DNA of 64,000 bases from NCBI GenBank assembly GCA_020091685.1, contig CM034592.1:42615622-42679621 (forward strand), written 5' to 3'. The DNA comes from Lutjanus erythropterus. Taxonomy: Eukaryota; Chordata; Actinopteri; Lutjaniformes; Lutjanidae. Both the position numbers and the translations under genes were made by a program. Of the stretch, positions 43,935 to 55,624 are shown one piece after another. The notes beneath the pieces were generated by a model. That model made no database searches. It was not told the origin of the DNA and worked only from the letters and a program-made list of their open reading frames with translations. Position 1 is the first letter of the stretch. The number at the start of each line of letters is the position of its first letter.

Positions 43935-44290
43935 TCTATAAAGATTAATCTATTGTTAATCGACTATTAAATCAATCTGCATATATTCTGATAATCAGTT
44001 CATGTTTTGAGTCATTTTTTAAAGAAAAAGGCCAAATTCGCTGATTTCAGCTTCTTAAATACTTTTCTCTGACAGTAAAATTAATATATTTGGGTTGTGG
44101 ACAAAACAAGACATTTGAGGACGTCATCTTGGGCTTTGGGAAACATTGGGAAAGTGACAGAATTGTGACAGGGTTCATTTATCGATTAATCGTTCATCAA
44201 TCAATCAATCATTTTAGTCTTTTTTTTTTAATTAAAAAGTATCAAATCTCTCTGATTTCAGCTCCTTAAGTGTGAATATTGTCTGGTTCT
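43935..44290. repeat. 'CTGCAACTA..GATTAAT' repeat, good copy
   Basis: TTGTTAATCGACTATTAAAT, TTCGCTGATTTCAGCTTCTT, GGTTGTGGACAAAACAAGAC and TTTATCGATTAATCGTTCAT. Confidence 0.65.
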
Positions 44291-44299
44291 GGTTCTGCA

Positions 44300-47200
44300 C
44301 AAGATGCCAAATGCACCTGGCCACGCCTTCATTTTGCCTTCAGTTTTAGATCTCCCACCCAGGGGTGCACAGGTCAGGCACGGGTTCATTTTCTATCTTT
44401 CAGATGTGGCAAAAATGGCAGCTACGCCGGTGTAAGATAGCAATGCCACTACCACCACTGCTGAAGTAATGCAGTTACAGGTGTTTTACTTTGTGAGATA
44501 ATGCAAGAATACATCTTGCCAGGCTTCAAGTCATCCGTTTGTGTCTGCACCAAAAGTGGTGCAGTGAAACAGCGTCCTAGGAGGGACTACTGGCAGCTAC
44601 GGCCGTGGTTTTAGGTGTGACGCCAGTGAGAAGCATTAATGCAAACAACTCTATATCAGAATTGCAGAGTATTTCTTCATTGAAAGAAGAGCAAAGGTTT
44701 TTCTTGATGGATAAGATGTTTTCGCACTCCTCTCGAGTTTGATCTGATTGGTTGAAGTTAGTCTCTGTTAGACGTGCTAGACAGACGGTCCATCCGATCA
44801 CCTGCCAAGTATTTTTTTGAAAGTACCTGCCCTTTTCCAAACAGTTTCTGAAGTTATGCATACGAAACCACCTGGCAAGTCAGGTTAGTCACAGGTGTGT
44901 GTTTAAGAAACTTTTGCTATTTTGCCCGATTGTTCCAGAAGCATGTGGACCTGTGACCATGTAATCTCAACACAAAATGTTTCTATGGTTTCACCACATC
45001 ACAATGTGTGCAGGTCTTGTGCTGATCCAGCAGGACAGAATTAAATAGATTTTCAATTAAATGTTCATGTTCTGTTGTGTTCTGTTCTTTTCTCTCTTTT
45101 TTTTATGTCTGCATCATTTGTTTTTATTCTTTTTTCCTAGTCGTGACAAACGTGAGAATAAAGAGGAACATTTAGAAAGAATTTAATCTTAAACAGTAGT
45201 ACATATTGTTCCTCAGGGACTCGCCCACTCAGCTTTATAGGCATGAGTGTGTTTTCTTCTTAAATTGCCTGATTAACCCAAACCTAAAGTGGCCACAGAG
45301 TATTCAGCTGCTGGTTGATGGAGCTGTTTTGACTGTGGAGCTTTGTGGCAACTGGCCGCCCAGGGTGTCATTGTGCCGCCACGAGGTCTACGAGAAACAG
45401 CCGCTGAGGCTTGGACCGCAGTTAACCATGTGGTTCACCACACAGACCAACATGAGGAAGAGGAGGAGGATGAGGGGGAGGAGGAGGAGGAGAGGCAGAG
45501 AGCATGGAACAGAGGAGAGAGTAGAGAGGAGGAGAGAGTCAGGGAGTGACAACAGAAAGGAAAGAGTGAGTGGATGTAAGCTCCAAAATGTCTTTCTTCT
45601 CCGCTTTACCTGCTTTTCCTTTGCTAACTCCTTCTTTTATCCTTTACTTCCTCTTTTCCTCTGTCATCCTTTTACTGACATAACTTCTAACATAAATTCA
45701 TTAGCTTCAGATTAATGTGCACATGTTTTTCTTTTGTATATGCAGACTTAGACAGCATCAGTGATGATAATCGCATATCCATTTCCATAATTAGGGAGGA
45801 TAGAAAGGGAGGAGAGGAAGGAAGAAGCAAACGAAAGGCACTGAGAGACAACGAAGGAAGGAATGAAAGTGATTAAGGAATAAGTTGAGAGAGAGGTGAT
45901 GGATAGAAAAAAGAAAAGTAGTCTGAAGTAGATGGATGAACACCAGAAACACATGAAACAAACAGACAGATGGACAGTGCACTTCTGAAGAGTGACACCC
46001 TTTGTGCAGATTTACCTTTAAGCAAAATCTGGTGACCATTCTGGGCAAATTTAGGAAAAATTTGCAAACACCTGATTTGGCTGAGGTGACCAGCTAAGTC
46101 CTGTCTTCCAGGGTTTAGTATTAGCATAAATCTCATTTGTGTTGCACTTTTAATATAAAACAAATAACCAGCAGTGGCTCTGCACGCCATTTACTCTTGG
46201 ACTACCAGCCAAGATTGAAAGCAAAACCTCACCTTCCACACATAATGCAAGAAAGTTCTCTAGTTTGCTGCTGTAAAGCCCTGGTCACATTTACACATGC
46301 AATCTTGTCTTGTAATCATGAGTCTTGAAGCTGTTTGCACACTACATGACTGATCTGGGACACAGGATCGCACATTACAAGATCTTTCACCTGAGGAATC
46401 CTCTATGATTCTGTCTGCTCCCCCGATGTTGTCATGAAAACACATGCTAGAGGTGACATTAGCTTGTTAATACTGAAACATCAGCGTGCAGCATGTTACT
46501 GTTGTTGTCTCACATAGTCAGACCTATCTCTACAGTGCTGCATCGGCACTGTGCGGAGATGGAGCTCATTTGACTTACTTTAAAACTTTATAGCCACTAC
46601 AACTGCTTTCTAGTTACTCTTTGCTCTTTTTTTTCTTCTATATTTGGGCTTTTGCAGCTGCTGCCGCTCCGGTGCTCTTCTGTCTGTCTGTTCTCACTTC
46701 TCTGTCTCTGCCTCTGAACTCCTCTCCTCACTCAGCACATGCAGGTCTCGGCCTGTGTCTGCTCTCATTGGCAGAGCTGTTGCATTGCTCATCGAGTTGT
46801 CCCTGACGAGATCAGATATTAAACCAGCTTCATATCGGTCTGGGCGTTAGTGAGGCACCAGCGAGGCGTCGCCAGGCTCTGGGTCTTTGAATAGTGCACA
46901 CAGTGCAATCTTTGTGATATTCAAAATCAGTCAGAATGTAAAATTAGTTCTAGAATCGTATAAGGTGGCCTCAGTTTAAATGTTGCTTGATGTAAAGTGG
47001 ATTTCCATCGGTCATTATTTCCTTTTTCATTGGAATACTTTGCTGATCACACAACCCATGTAACTATAATACTTTGACAATACATATAAAGTTAAGACAA
47101 AGGTTCCAAGTCCCCTTTTAAAAGTCAAAGTCGACTGTTTTTCCGGCCTCTGCTGGGTGCCTTTGTTTCAAGTGATGCTGAAGTGTAAACACTATTTTGA

Positions 47201-48039
47201 GAGGGTCTCGAACCACCGCCATTCTTACATGCAGAGGTAAATGCTGCATCATACGTGTGAGTTTTTCTTGGCCAGGAGTTCTTCTGATTTTTTGCAGCTT
47301 TTGTCAGCTGGGATGTTGTTCTGTTCTGGCACTAAATTTGAGAGCAGGGCAGCTTGGTGGCAGGCAGCAAGTCAACTCAAAACTGACAGATTATGATGTG
47401 ATAAATTATGTTTTGAAAAGAAGGGAATTAGAATGATGGACATGGCAAACAGTATTCTAATATGTAATGTGTTCAATTTTTATTTTGTTTTTTTACATTT
47501 TGACTCAAGAAAAACAAGAAATTTATGTATAAAGTGCTTTTCACAGACATGAGTCACAAAGTGCATGTATATAAAGTGCAAGATTAAGTCGCATTAAAAG
47601 GAAATACAGGAAACAATGAGAAGCACACCCTTCCCTTGCATGTTTGAGTCATATGTAAAAGATATGACATGCTTCTCAATGTAGAATTCTGGCTACTGAA
47701 GCCATTGCAGAAAGAGCCTTGAGACAGAGTAACACCAAAACCTTTTACGCCTGCACGTTCTTAACAGAACACCTTACATATAAATGCTCTTTTAATGCCC
47801 CGCGCTCATGATTCACAGCAGCCCTTGAATGTGCGCGGCCAGCCTGGGGATGCCAGTGATGAGTGGAGTCAGTCACAGATCTAGTGGGTTGCTGAGGTAG
47901 GCATGTGAACCACCTGACCCTGTGAATTAATAGCTTCGTTCTGAGTGTGGGAAGCTCGTTTCAGAGAGTGATGAGGAAGAGATACTGCCAGTCCCTCATT
48001 TACCACTGCTGTCTTATAAAAGCAGCAATACTATCATCT
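44300..48039. other. Anonymous sequence
   Basis: Includes a homopurine tract at 45,450-45,540 lying in an open + frame at 45,206-45,715 that I judge non-coding, and a C/T-rich stretch near 46,670-46,740. No gene supported. Confidence 0.4.
45450..45540 (+). repeat. Homopurine (GGA/GAG)n tract
   Basis: AGGAAGAGGAGGAGGATGAG and GGGGAGGAGGAGGAGGAGAG, with few pyrimidines over 90 bases. Confidence 0.85.
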
Positions 48040-48235
48040 AAAATGGTGCTGTAACAAGTAAAAATACAAAACTACTTTGCTTGTTTATTTTCTTTAAAAA
48101 GTAACTAGTAACTATCACAGTTGAACAGAAAGTACATGGCCTCTGAAATGTGATGCAGTAGAAGCAGACAAAGTACAAGTATCTCAAAATGTATTTGAGT
48201 AAATGTACTTAGTTACTTTCTATCACTGCTGAACA
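48040..48235. repeat. Fragment related to the 'GTACTCAAGTA' repeat
   Basis: AAAAAGTAACTAGTAACTAT, ACAAAGTACAAGTATCTCAA and AATGTACTTAGTTACTTTCT. Confidence 0.5.
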
Positions 48236-48239
48236 GTGA

Positions 48240-49512
48240 CTAAATCAGTCGTCAACTTAGACACAGACTTTGGCTCCTCTGGCCTCTCAGTCATCTTATT
48301 TTTGGCATATTCCTTACACCATACAAAAAAGATTGAAACATGGGAATTGAAACCACATCATCAGGGCTAAAAGTCAGTGTCTTCACCTGTCTGAGTCTGG
48401 AGTTCCTTCCCTTCAGGAATCCTTTCAGTATTTTAGCAGCCAGCTGCTGAGGTTCAGTCCAGATTTAAATGTTTATAACAGTTAAACTGAGCAATATGTG
48501 CATGGAGTCTGGCAGGTAGTGAGACAGACAGTCACTGAACTCAAACTCCAGTTCTGTGTATTGTCAGAGCAGTGGGCTTTTTGTTTTCAGGATAATGGTT
48601 GTCGCTTTACATTGACAGACAATTGACAAAAACAGCTGATCGATGGAGGACTCATCATCACTTGTTACTGCCTGGTCAGACCTGGATGTTAACTGGATCT
48701 TTATTCTATACAGCTTATTCTCATCCTCCATTTTAAATCCTATGTGAATAGTCCTGTGTTTCTCTTCTCAGTGCATTTTATATCTTATGTAAAACACTTA
48801 GAAATTCCTTGGTGTTGAAAGGTGATATACAAATAAACTTGACTTGCCCTGAACACCCTGACAGAACAGAGGCAGCCATTAGACAGGCTGCTTGTTGCAG
48901 ATACTGGTCATGTTTTGTATGGAGAGAATTTATTCTGGAGAGAATGAATGCATGAAAGTGTAATCTCATTTCAGGGTTGTTTTGCACAAATTACCTCAAC
49001 TCCCACCTGACCAGTAGCACCGCCACTGCATTTCATGAATAAAACTGATTGGACTTTCACAGTCGGTTTTCTGTCACCACCCTGCCTTTAATATCCTCTT
49101 TAACCAACACTATGAAATTTGCACTGGACATCACAAATTCATTTACACAAGAGTGAGAAACAAACAGCAAATGTGTAACAAAATATATAAAGAAATGCCG
49201 GGAAAGCTAATGAGCCATGGAATTTTCTCTTATGTAATGGAAGCCATAATGAGCTCTTGTGTCGCCTCAGGCATTTGTTTACTCGAGATTCTGGCAGGAG
49301 TCATATTTTCATGCAGAGCTGATCCAGCTACAGCACACACAATTAGCATAGACTGATGCTTGGCTTGGGTTTAAAGTCTCAGTCATTCTTTAAAAGCTTT
49401 ATCTTATCAAACTTTTGATCATATAGCCTATATTTCACATATATGTATTTTAAACATATATAATGTATAAGACAAACTTTTAAACAGCATTGGGGTGACA
49501 GCAAGCTAAAAT
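48240..49512. other. Anonymous sequence
   Basis: No feature recognised. Confidence 0.35.
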
Positions 49513-50018
49513 TTAGTGGATATTGTTGGTCGACTGACCTTTTTATTTTCATCTGGATTAGACACTGAAGTTGCACTGCGGTCAAGTATTCGACTGGCAA
49601 GTAGAAATTCCGACTTTCCAGTTGAAATTGAACGCACCATAATGCATGGGAACCGCATTGCATGGTGTGAATCTGTCCTTTTCATACTGGAACACAATTT
49701 CCACTATTCAGTGAAGTTCACACACTTCATGCAACATGATCGACCAAAGTTTTTATTTCACCTCGACATCTCTGTCCGTATTCGTGCGCTCCCTGACCAA
49801 GTGACCACCGTTATTGCGTGCAAGAGTGAACGTCACTCACGTTCAGTGATCGCAAACTGATCCGTTCGGTTCACCAAAAACAAACGCCGCTCTTCCCCAT
49901 TCATGCACAACACTGGTCGGCACACGCCCTTTTTTCTCTCAGCATCATTGTAAATAAATAAGAGCACTCTCTCAATGATTCCTCGAGATTAAATAAAGGT
50001 TGAATGAATGAATTTAGA
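49513..50018 (+). repeat. Possible retroposed segment with (TGAA)n tail
   Basis: A frame open from 49,516 to 49,860 (ends VIACKSERHSRSVIAN) is followed by AGATTAAATAAAGGTTGAAT and TGAATGAAT. A tail of short repeats after an A/T-rich 3' end is typical of LINE or SINE insertions. The family is not identified. Confidence 0.3.
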
Positions 50019-50164
50019 GAAAGTGGATAAGGTCAGCAGCAAAACGTATCAGAGAGACCTAAAAAAATCTATGTCAATTTAACTGTAGGTAGCATTGTTA
50101 TTTAAACTGGTTACACTGATGTTTATTTTGGTGGATGTTTGAATGGAGCATTAGTCTAGTTTGT

Positions 50165-50418
50165 TTAGTTTGCAAATCCGTTTGTTAAGTACTGGTGCAT
50201 GTGATTGGTGACTGTGGCCACATCTGACTTGGTAAGAGTTATGCATCCTCTTTGTAGGCTGAAGTGGTTGATCTCAACACAAGGCCAACCAGTTTGTTCT
50301 TTCCACTTGGTGCGATGGAGAGCGTGGCTGAAGGCAGTAGGCTCGTTCCAGATGAACTGCGCTTCACCTCGAAAACCAAACAAGATCAGGTGGCCGCAGG
50401 AGGAAGTGGTGACAAAAT
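50165..50418 (-). CDS. Likely terminal coding exon of an unidentified minus-strand gene
   Basis: On the minus strand the acceptor-like ACTAAACCTCAG at about 50,419 leads into a frame open to TAA at 50,165. It includes SCGHLILFGFRGEAQFIWNE and ends HMHQYLTNGFAN. Codons favour C or G in third position (ACC, TCC, GGC, CTG, ATC, AAC, GCC, TTC), unlike the AT-rich surroundings, and residues include several Trp, Cys and His. AATAAA lies about 40 bases beyond the stop (50,127-50,122). The codon-aligned + strand is also open (50,258-50,423) after a good acceptor, which is common opposite a real coding frame. I do not recognise the protein and found no upstream exon. Confidence 0.4.
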
Positions 50419-50574
50419 CTGAGGTTTAGTTGGACGGTTTCCATCAGCCAGAATAAACAGGAAGTGACAGAAATATTTATTTCATGTTGGCTCATCTGTA
50501 GTCTGCAGAACATGTCGGGATAGTTATAGCTGAGGAAATAAATCTTGATCACTGATCATGGACGTCTTACACTT

Positions 50575-50960
50575 TTTAGAAAAAAATCGTTCCCAAAGGC
50601 TTCTTCCTGAGGGGCTGAGGTTCTACCCTGTACCTTATGAATCTGACGAACTCTTCAGTGGGTTTGTCGGTTCTTTGTAAGACTGAAAAAGAACCCTTTT
50701 TAGAAGAGAATGTTCTTCAAGCATTGTTGAAATACTAAAAGAACTCTTTCGTGAAGAGCTCATCAAGGGTTCTTTGACATAATACCATTACAGCATATAA
50801 AAGTTCACTGTAGAACCTCTCATAGGGAATTCTGGGTGAAACATTTCAAAAATGGCTCTACGTATAACCTTTTATGTTGGGTTCTAGGAAAAACTGAACT
50901 TTTACAAAAGGTTTTACAAGGAACTTGGACAAACAGACTAACCTTAATGAACTGTAAATG
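50575..50960. repeat. Likely dispersed repeat rich in GGTTCT/AGAACC
   Basis: Repeated TTCAAGCATTGTTGAA, AAAAGAACCCTTTT, CAAGGGTTCTTTGA and AGGTTTTACAAGGAACTT, in both orientations, fit a fish MITE family. Ends not defined. Confidence 0.35.
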
Positions 50961-51059
50961 GAAGCAACAGCTGAAAACAAAAGCTGAAACATTTATTGTA
51001 TTTAAAAATTCAATATTTAACTGTAAATCTGAACACCTAAAACACGTGTGAGCACAGTA

Positions 51060-53308
51060 TCGGGATGGCACCACCTCAGCCTCATTCTGAGCCAAGAAAA
51101 ACCCTGATTTACACATCTGTATATACTAATCTTGTGCTATAGGGCTATGTGCAATTAACACCAGCACTTTATATCATGATGAAATGTGCAATTTTCTGAA
51201 CGACATCAATGTGAAATGGGGCAATGTGATGTCTAAATCAGCCTCTACATTATTGAGCGTCTCGGGCAATGTACCACCTTTGTTACTCAATGGGCAATGT
51301 GGAATTTGCATTTGCACCTTCATTTAATGTGTAATACAGCCCAATATAATCATTCTGATGTGACATGCTCACCTCAAACCTGTCCAGAATCTAACCCGTT
51401 CTGTTCTGGTCACGCCAGCTAACAAACAGGGCTCAACCAGTCTACCAGAACCTGCCCATAACGGTTTAGGTTTTAAACTGTAAAATTGGGTGCCTCTGCT
51501 GTGCAAATCTGCCTGGCGTCTGTACTGAGTCCACTGTTTGATGGTGCGCTGTATCCTCTGCGCACGCCGGAAATGAGTGAGACGGTCTGACCGATCTGCT
51601 GATGTGAGGGCGCGTGTCCTAACTAGTCCTTTAATCCCTCAAACTGTCCAAAGAGCGTCGCCCATGACAGTCAGTAGAAAAGACCACAGCTCTTCCCGTC
51701 ACATTGTGTTATAGTGGCCAGAATCTTAGTAACATCACATCTGCACATACAGTATACTGTCACGAAAATACAAGATTTGTGCAAGAACTACAAGCACGAA
51801 ACTGACTTGTAAAATGTAGACTTCTCAGCACCCAGCCAAGTAAACAATGACTTGTTAGTTTAATGAAAAACCATATAAACCCCAGAGGACTTGGTCATTT
51901 TGCTCAAAGTCAGGAAAATCCTTACTATTTCCTTCTTAATTATTTTAGGTCTACAATAAATGTAAATTGTGTTTATACACTGGGGTTTTGTTTTGTCTGT
52001 TCTGTTTTTTTTTCCCAGTGAATGAAGTGCTACATTTTTGTCCCGCATACAGCATGCTGGGACTTGGCAGATCAATCCAGTTTCCTAGAAGTCATGTTTA
52101 TGCAACTGATCTGAAACAGCAAGCACATCTAGGAGGAAAAACTAAATCTGCAGATCACATTTTTCAAGAAAGACATTAGGGAAAGGTTGTGGTCTTTGTT
52201 TAATACAAAAATACAGCATTAAGTCTTTAACGCTCGAGACACGATGTGTTTACCATACAAGTATCAAAGTGCTTTGCCTAAGTGTAACTGCATGTCAGAA
52301 CTGAGGACTCTGCTGACAAGATCCTGCTCTTTGTACGCCCACCCTCGACCCCAATGACCTCCCTGACACATCTGCACGGCACATAAACGCCCTCGCAAAA
52401 TGCCTCTCATAAACATCTAGCCAGTGTTTGTTTGTCACCACAATGTAATTGGAAAAATTTCCGTACAATAAAAATACAATGTAAAGCAAATTCTTTGACA
52501 CTGGGTTGAACACAACTGTCTGTAAACATCTGCTCATTATATGTATAAGAGAACGAAATTCCAGCTGCATTAAATTGCTCTCAAAACGTATCTACTGTTG
52601 CAAATCAGTCGTATACAGGTGTCATTTATAGGAGACAGGGTTGTTTTATCAGAGAGAATTTGTCACCAGATTTTTATGAAAGTTTGAGTAACGTTCAAGC
52701 ATGGAAGTGGCATGAGCTCTCTAGTGTTTTCAAATTTGGATGAGTTGATGATGAATGTTGGGTTTACAAACCGTAACTGACAAATTCTACTCAAAGTTGG
52801 ACCCTTCTCCTCGTCTCAGTGACACCAGAAGTGTACTTTAGTTAACTAAGGTAACTGCCAGCATGCAGGGCCTCCCTGTCCTAACAGAAAAAAGGGCGCA
52901 CTCAGTGTTGCTCTTTTGCCAGCAGGTGAAAGCCGACCCCAGATTCACCCTTGTTTTGCAATGAGCTTCGTCCCATGGCACGTCGCCCCCCTAAACTTCA
53001 GTTTTTAGGATCTAATACCTGGCTGCTATGCCCGTGACGCCATTGACATCTATAGAGATGAACGACATGACAGCTCCTCAAAAGTGAAGCCAAAACAACC
53101 CCGCCCCCTGATTTTAGCAGAGAGGACATGGACCAAACTAAAAGAATAAAAAAAGTACAACCGAACACAGCAAAATAAGAAAATACAAAGCAGAGGGCAG
53201 GTTCTCTGCAGATACACACACCACCACATGCTTCTAGCAATGAGCAAAGTGAGAGCGATCATTTTTGTATGGGTCTATGCATTGTTTTTTTCCCTACTCA
53301 TTCTGCCT
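51060..53308. other. Anonymous sequence
   Basis: A CpG-containing patch at 51,510-51,680 gives no usable frame. A segment at 52,990-53,130 (ACGACATGACAGCTCCTCAA, AAGTGAAGCCAAAACAACCC) looks like another old fish repeat. Confidence 0.35.
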
Positions 53309-53731
53309 TTAAAGGGACAGTTCACCCCCAAATGAAAAATACACATTTTTCCTCTTACCTGTAGTGCTATGAGTTGCCGAGTTTTGGAGATAGTTGCTTT
53401 CTCTAGAGTATAATGGAACCCAAAATAATCCACAGACCTTCTTGTGAGAATGGAATAGAATAGAATAGAATAGAATAGAATAAATCTTTATTATTCGCAA
53501 GGGTGGAAATTTGGCTCACCAAACACACAAGTAGTTTCATGTAGGAACTATTTTCTTTCAACCGAACTACATCTGCCAACCATATCACGTCTTTATGCTC
53601 TTGACAGCGTGGGATGTAAACATTAATGCCATTCTCCTTGGCTGAACCCTCCTCTGTGAACATATGCTTCTTCCTACAAGTAAGAGGAAAAATATGTATT
53701 TTTTGACCTTTGGGTCGAACTTTCCCTTTAA
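53309..53731. mobile_element. TTAA-flanked inverted-repeat element with an internal (GAATA)n
   Basis: Left TTAAAGGGACAGTTCACCCC and reverse-complemented right TTAAAGGGAAAGTTCGACCC; both arms continue to TTTTTCCTCTTACCTGTAG or a close match. 423 bp with no coding capacity. Confidence 0.75.
53453..53482. repeat. (GAATA)n microsatellite
   Basis: About six units within the element at 53,309. The downstream AATCTTTATTATTCGCAAGG may be the tail of a retroposon inserted there. Confidence 0.9.
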
Positions 53732-53739
53732 GTTTTGAG

Positions 53740-54787
53740 CGAGGCGGGATAAATCCGACCCTCCGGGAAATCTGTTACCAAACGGCAGCTTGCATGTGAA
53801 AAAGGAATTTGGATGAGCGTGTGGATTTTGGTTTTGAACAGTCATATTTTTCCCCCTGCTAATACGATGCAAAACAAATCAGACTACAGAGTAAACAGGA
53901 AATCAATAGATCAGACGTGTTGTTTTTGTCGTCAGACGGCAGTAAAAGCTCCACTGTGAGAAAGAAACTGGACGTGTGAGTGGTTAGGTTAGGAAGCTGT
54001 AAATATTTTTGCAGAACTAATACAACCTACAAACACTAAGGCTAATGAAGGATGTCTTGGGTTTAGTCCTGTACAAACAGGGCTGTATCAAATACTATTC
54101 CTGACAAGCTATTTTTATTGTTCAGAGGTTTTCTTTATTAGGAGGAGTTAAGTGAGACAATCGTATCATTGCCTAGAGGTGATAAATTCTCTCAGCAGCG
54201 GCTGAGCACGCTACCATGTATCAGTCAGAATTTTATCTGGTCTGGAAGCACAGTTTTGTTGGTATTTGTCTGGCCTGTCATTATTTTTATGATGTTTATG
54301 ATCAGTAATGTGTTGCAAACAGCAGCAGCTTGATTCGATTTAATTTGATGTGAGGAGCTAATGAGAGTTTTGGTTTGGGCTCATTTATGAGGCTGGTTGG
54401 GGTCTCTTTTTGGTATTCAGTCTATCTTTAGCAGTCCTGATTGTGAGCCGCTCTGCACGCTTGTGGCGGCTTTGGCTTCTCTATGGGAGAATTTTTTATT
54501 TTCTTGTCTTTGGTTCCAGTGCAAGGGTGCTGACAAAGTGTCTAGGTCAGGGTCTGTAATTGGCTTCATGCACGAGACTGCACTCTATTACAGTATACAA
54601 CTCTAACCACTGCTTTCTAGGCTGCATAACTGAAATCCTCTCTGAATAAACAAGTGGTGGCCAGTAATGCTGGAAAAAGAAAAAGTTGAAAAAACACCTC
54701 TTAAAGTTTCAAGGCAACAATCTGACAACATTTCAAATGACAATTTAACTTGATTACAGGCACTTACATCTTAGATTTACACTTCCA
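53740..54787. other. Anonymous sequence
   Basis: Nothing recognised. Confidence 0.35.
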
Positions 54788-55456
54788 TTAAAGGAATAGT
54801 TCTGATTATTTGAAGTGGAGCTGTATGAGGTACTTATTGATAGTCAGTATACGTATGCTATATTTAGAATATTTGCACTTCATTACTTTGCCATCAGCAG
54901 CCTTTTCTGATGGGAAACCACTGTTATATAAGCCAAATATTGCTCTCTCTCGCTCAACCAGACTCTGTTCAGGAAATCAGGCATTTTACCTCACAGAACG
55001 CGGGTGCCGCTGGTCTGCCACTGCCTCGATCTTTTACTTTGTTTTGTGCTGTTGTGTGACTCTGTTTTAAAATACTAGTTCAGATTCACCAGAAGTCACA
55101 CGATAAAACAAACTAACCGGTAGAGGCAGCAGTAGACCCCAAACTGTGGGGTAAAATTACTGATTTCGCCAATGGAGTCTGGTTGAGTGAGAGAGAGTGA
55201 TATCTAGCTTGTATAAAGGCAGTTTCTTTTTGGAAAAGACTATCTGATGGCAAGGTAAAGTGGTCAAAATATTTTAAATATAGCATACATTTACATGCTT
55301 GATTTATGAGTACATTAGTTAGCTACCACCAGTTCTCCTGCTGCTTCTCCAAACCGGGGGCATGACGACTGCCATCTACTGTAGATAATACACTGACTAT
55401 GACTATGGATAAGTACTTTATACAACCCCACCACAAAATTTGAACTATCCCTTTAA
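54788..55456. mobile_element. TTAA-flanked foldback element with ~190-bp arms
   Basis: Left TTAAAGGAATAGTTCTGATT, GAAGTGGAGCTGTATGAGGT; reverse-complemented right TTAAAGGGATAGTTCAAATT, GGTGGGGTTGTATAAAGTAC. The arms keep matching inward: GTATGCTATATTTAGAATAT against GTATGCTATATTTAAAATAT, then TTTGCCATCAG against CTTGCCATCAG, to CTCAACCAGACTC in both. About 669 bp. Same family as 14,812-16,029. Confidence 0.8.
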
Positions 55457-55544
55457 TTTTTGTCAGCTCTCTTTTAAATGATACCTTAACAGGACTTCAC
55501 TTCTTGATTTAAACGTGAAACAGTCGATCACACTATAGAGAAGA

Positions 55545-55620
55545 TAAGTTAGATTTTATTTTCCCGAAGGAAATTTGTTCTACAATAACATACAGTTCCT
55601 GCCTTTAAAAGATACAAGAA
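55545..55620 (-). mobile_element. 3' terminal fragment of a non-LTR retroelement (tentative)
   Basis: The minus strand reads ACAAATTTCCTTCGGGAAAA then TAAAATCTAACTTATCT, like the AAATTTCCYTCGGGATxAATAAAG end common to fish retroposons. Confidence 0.35.
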
Positions 55621-55624
55621 GTTC

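Noticed and set aside
45206-45715. 169-codon + strand frame, the longest in the window
   Set aside because: Its centre is an Arg-rich translation of a homopurine tract, and a second frame is open across the same tract. No family resemblance.
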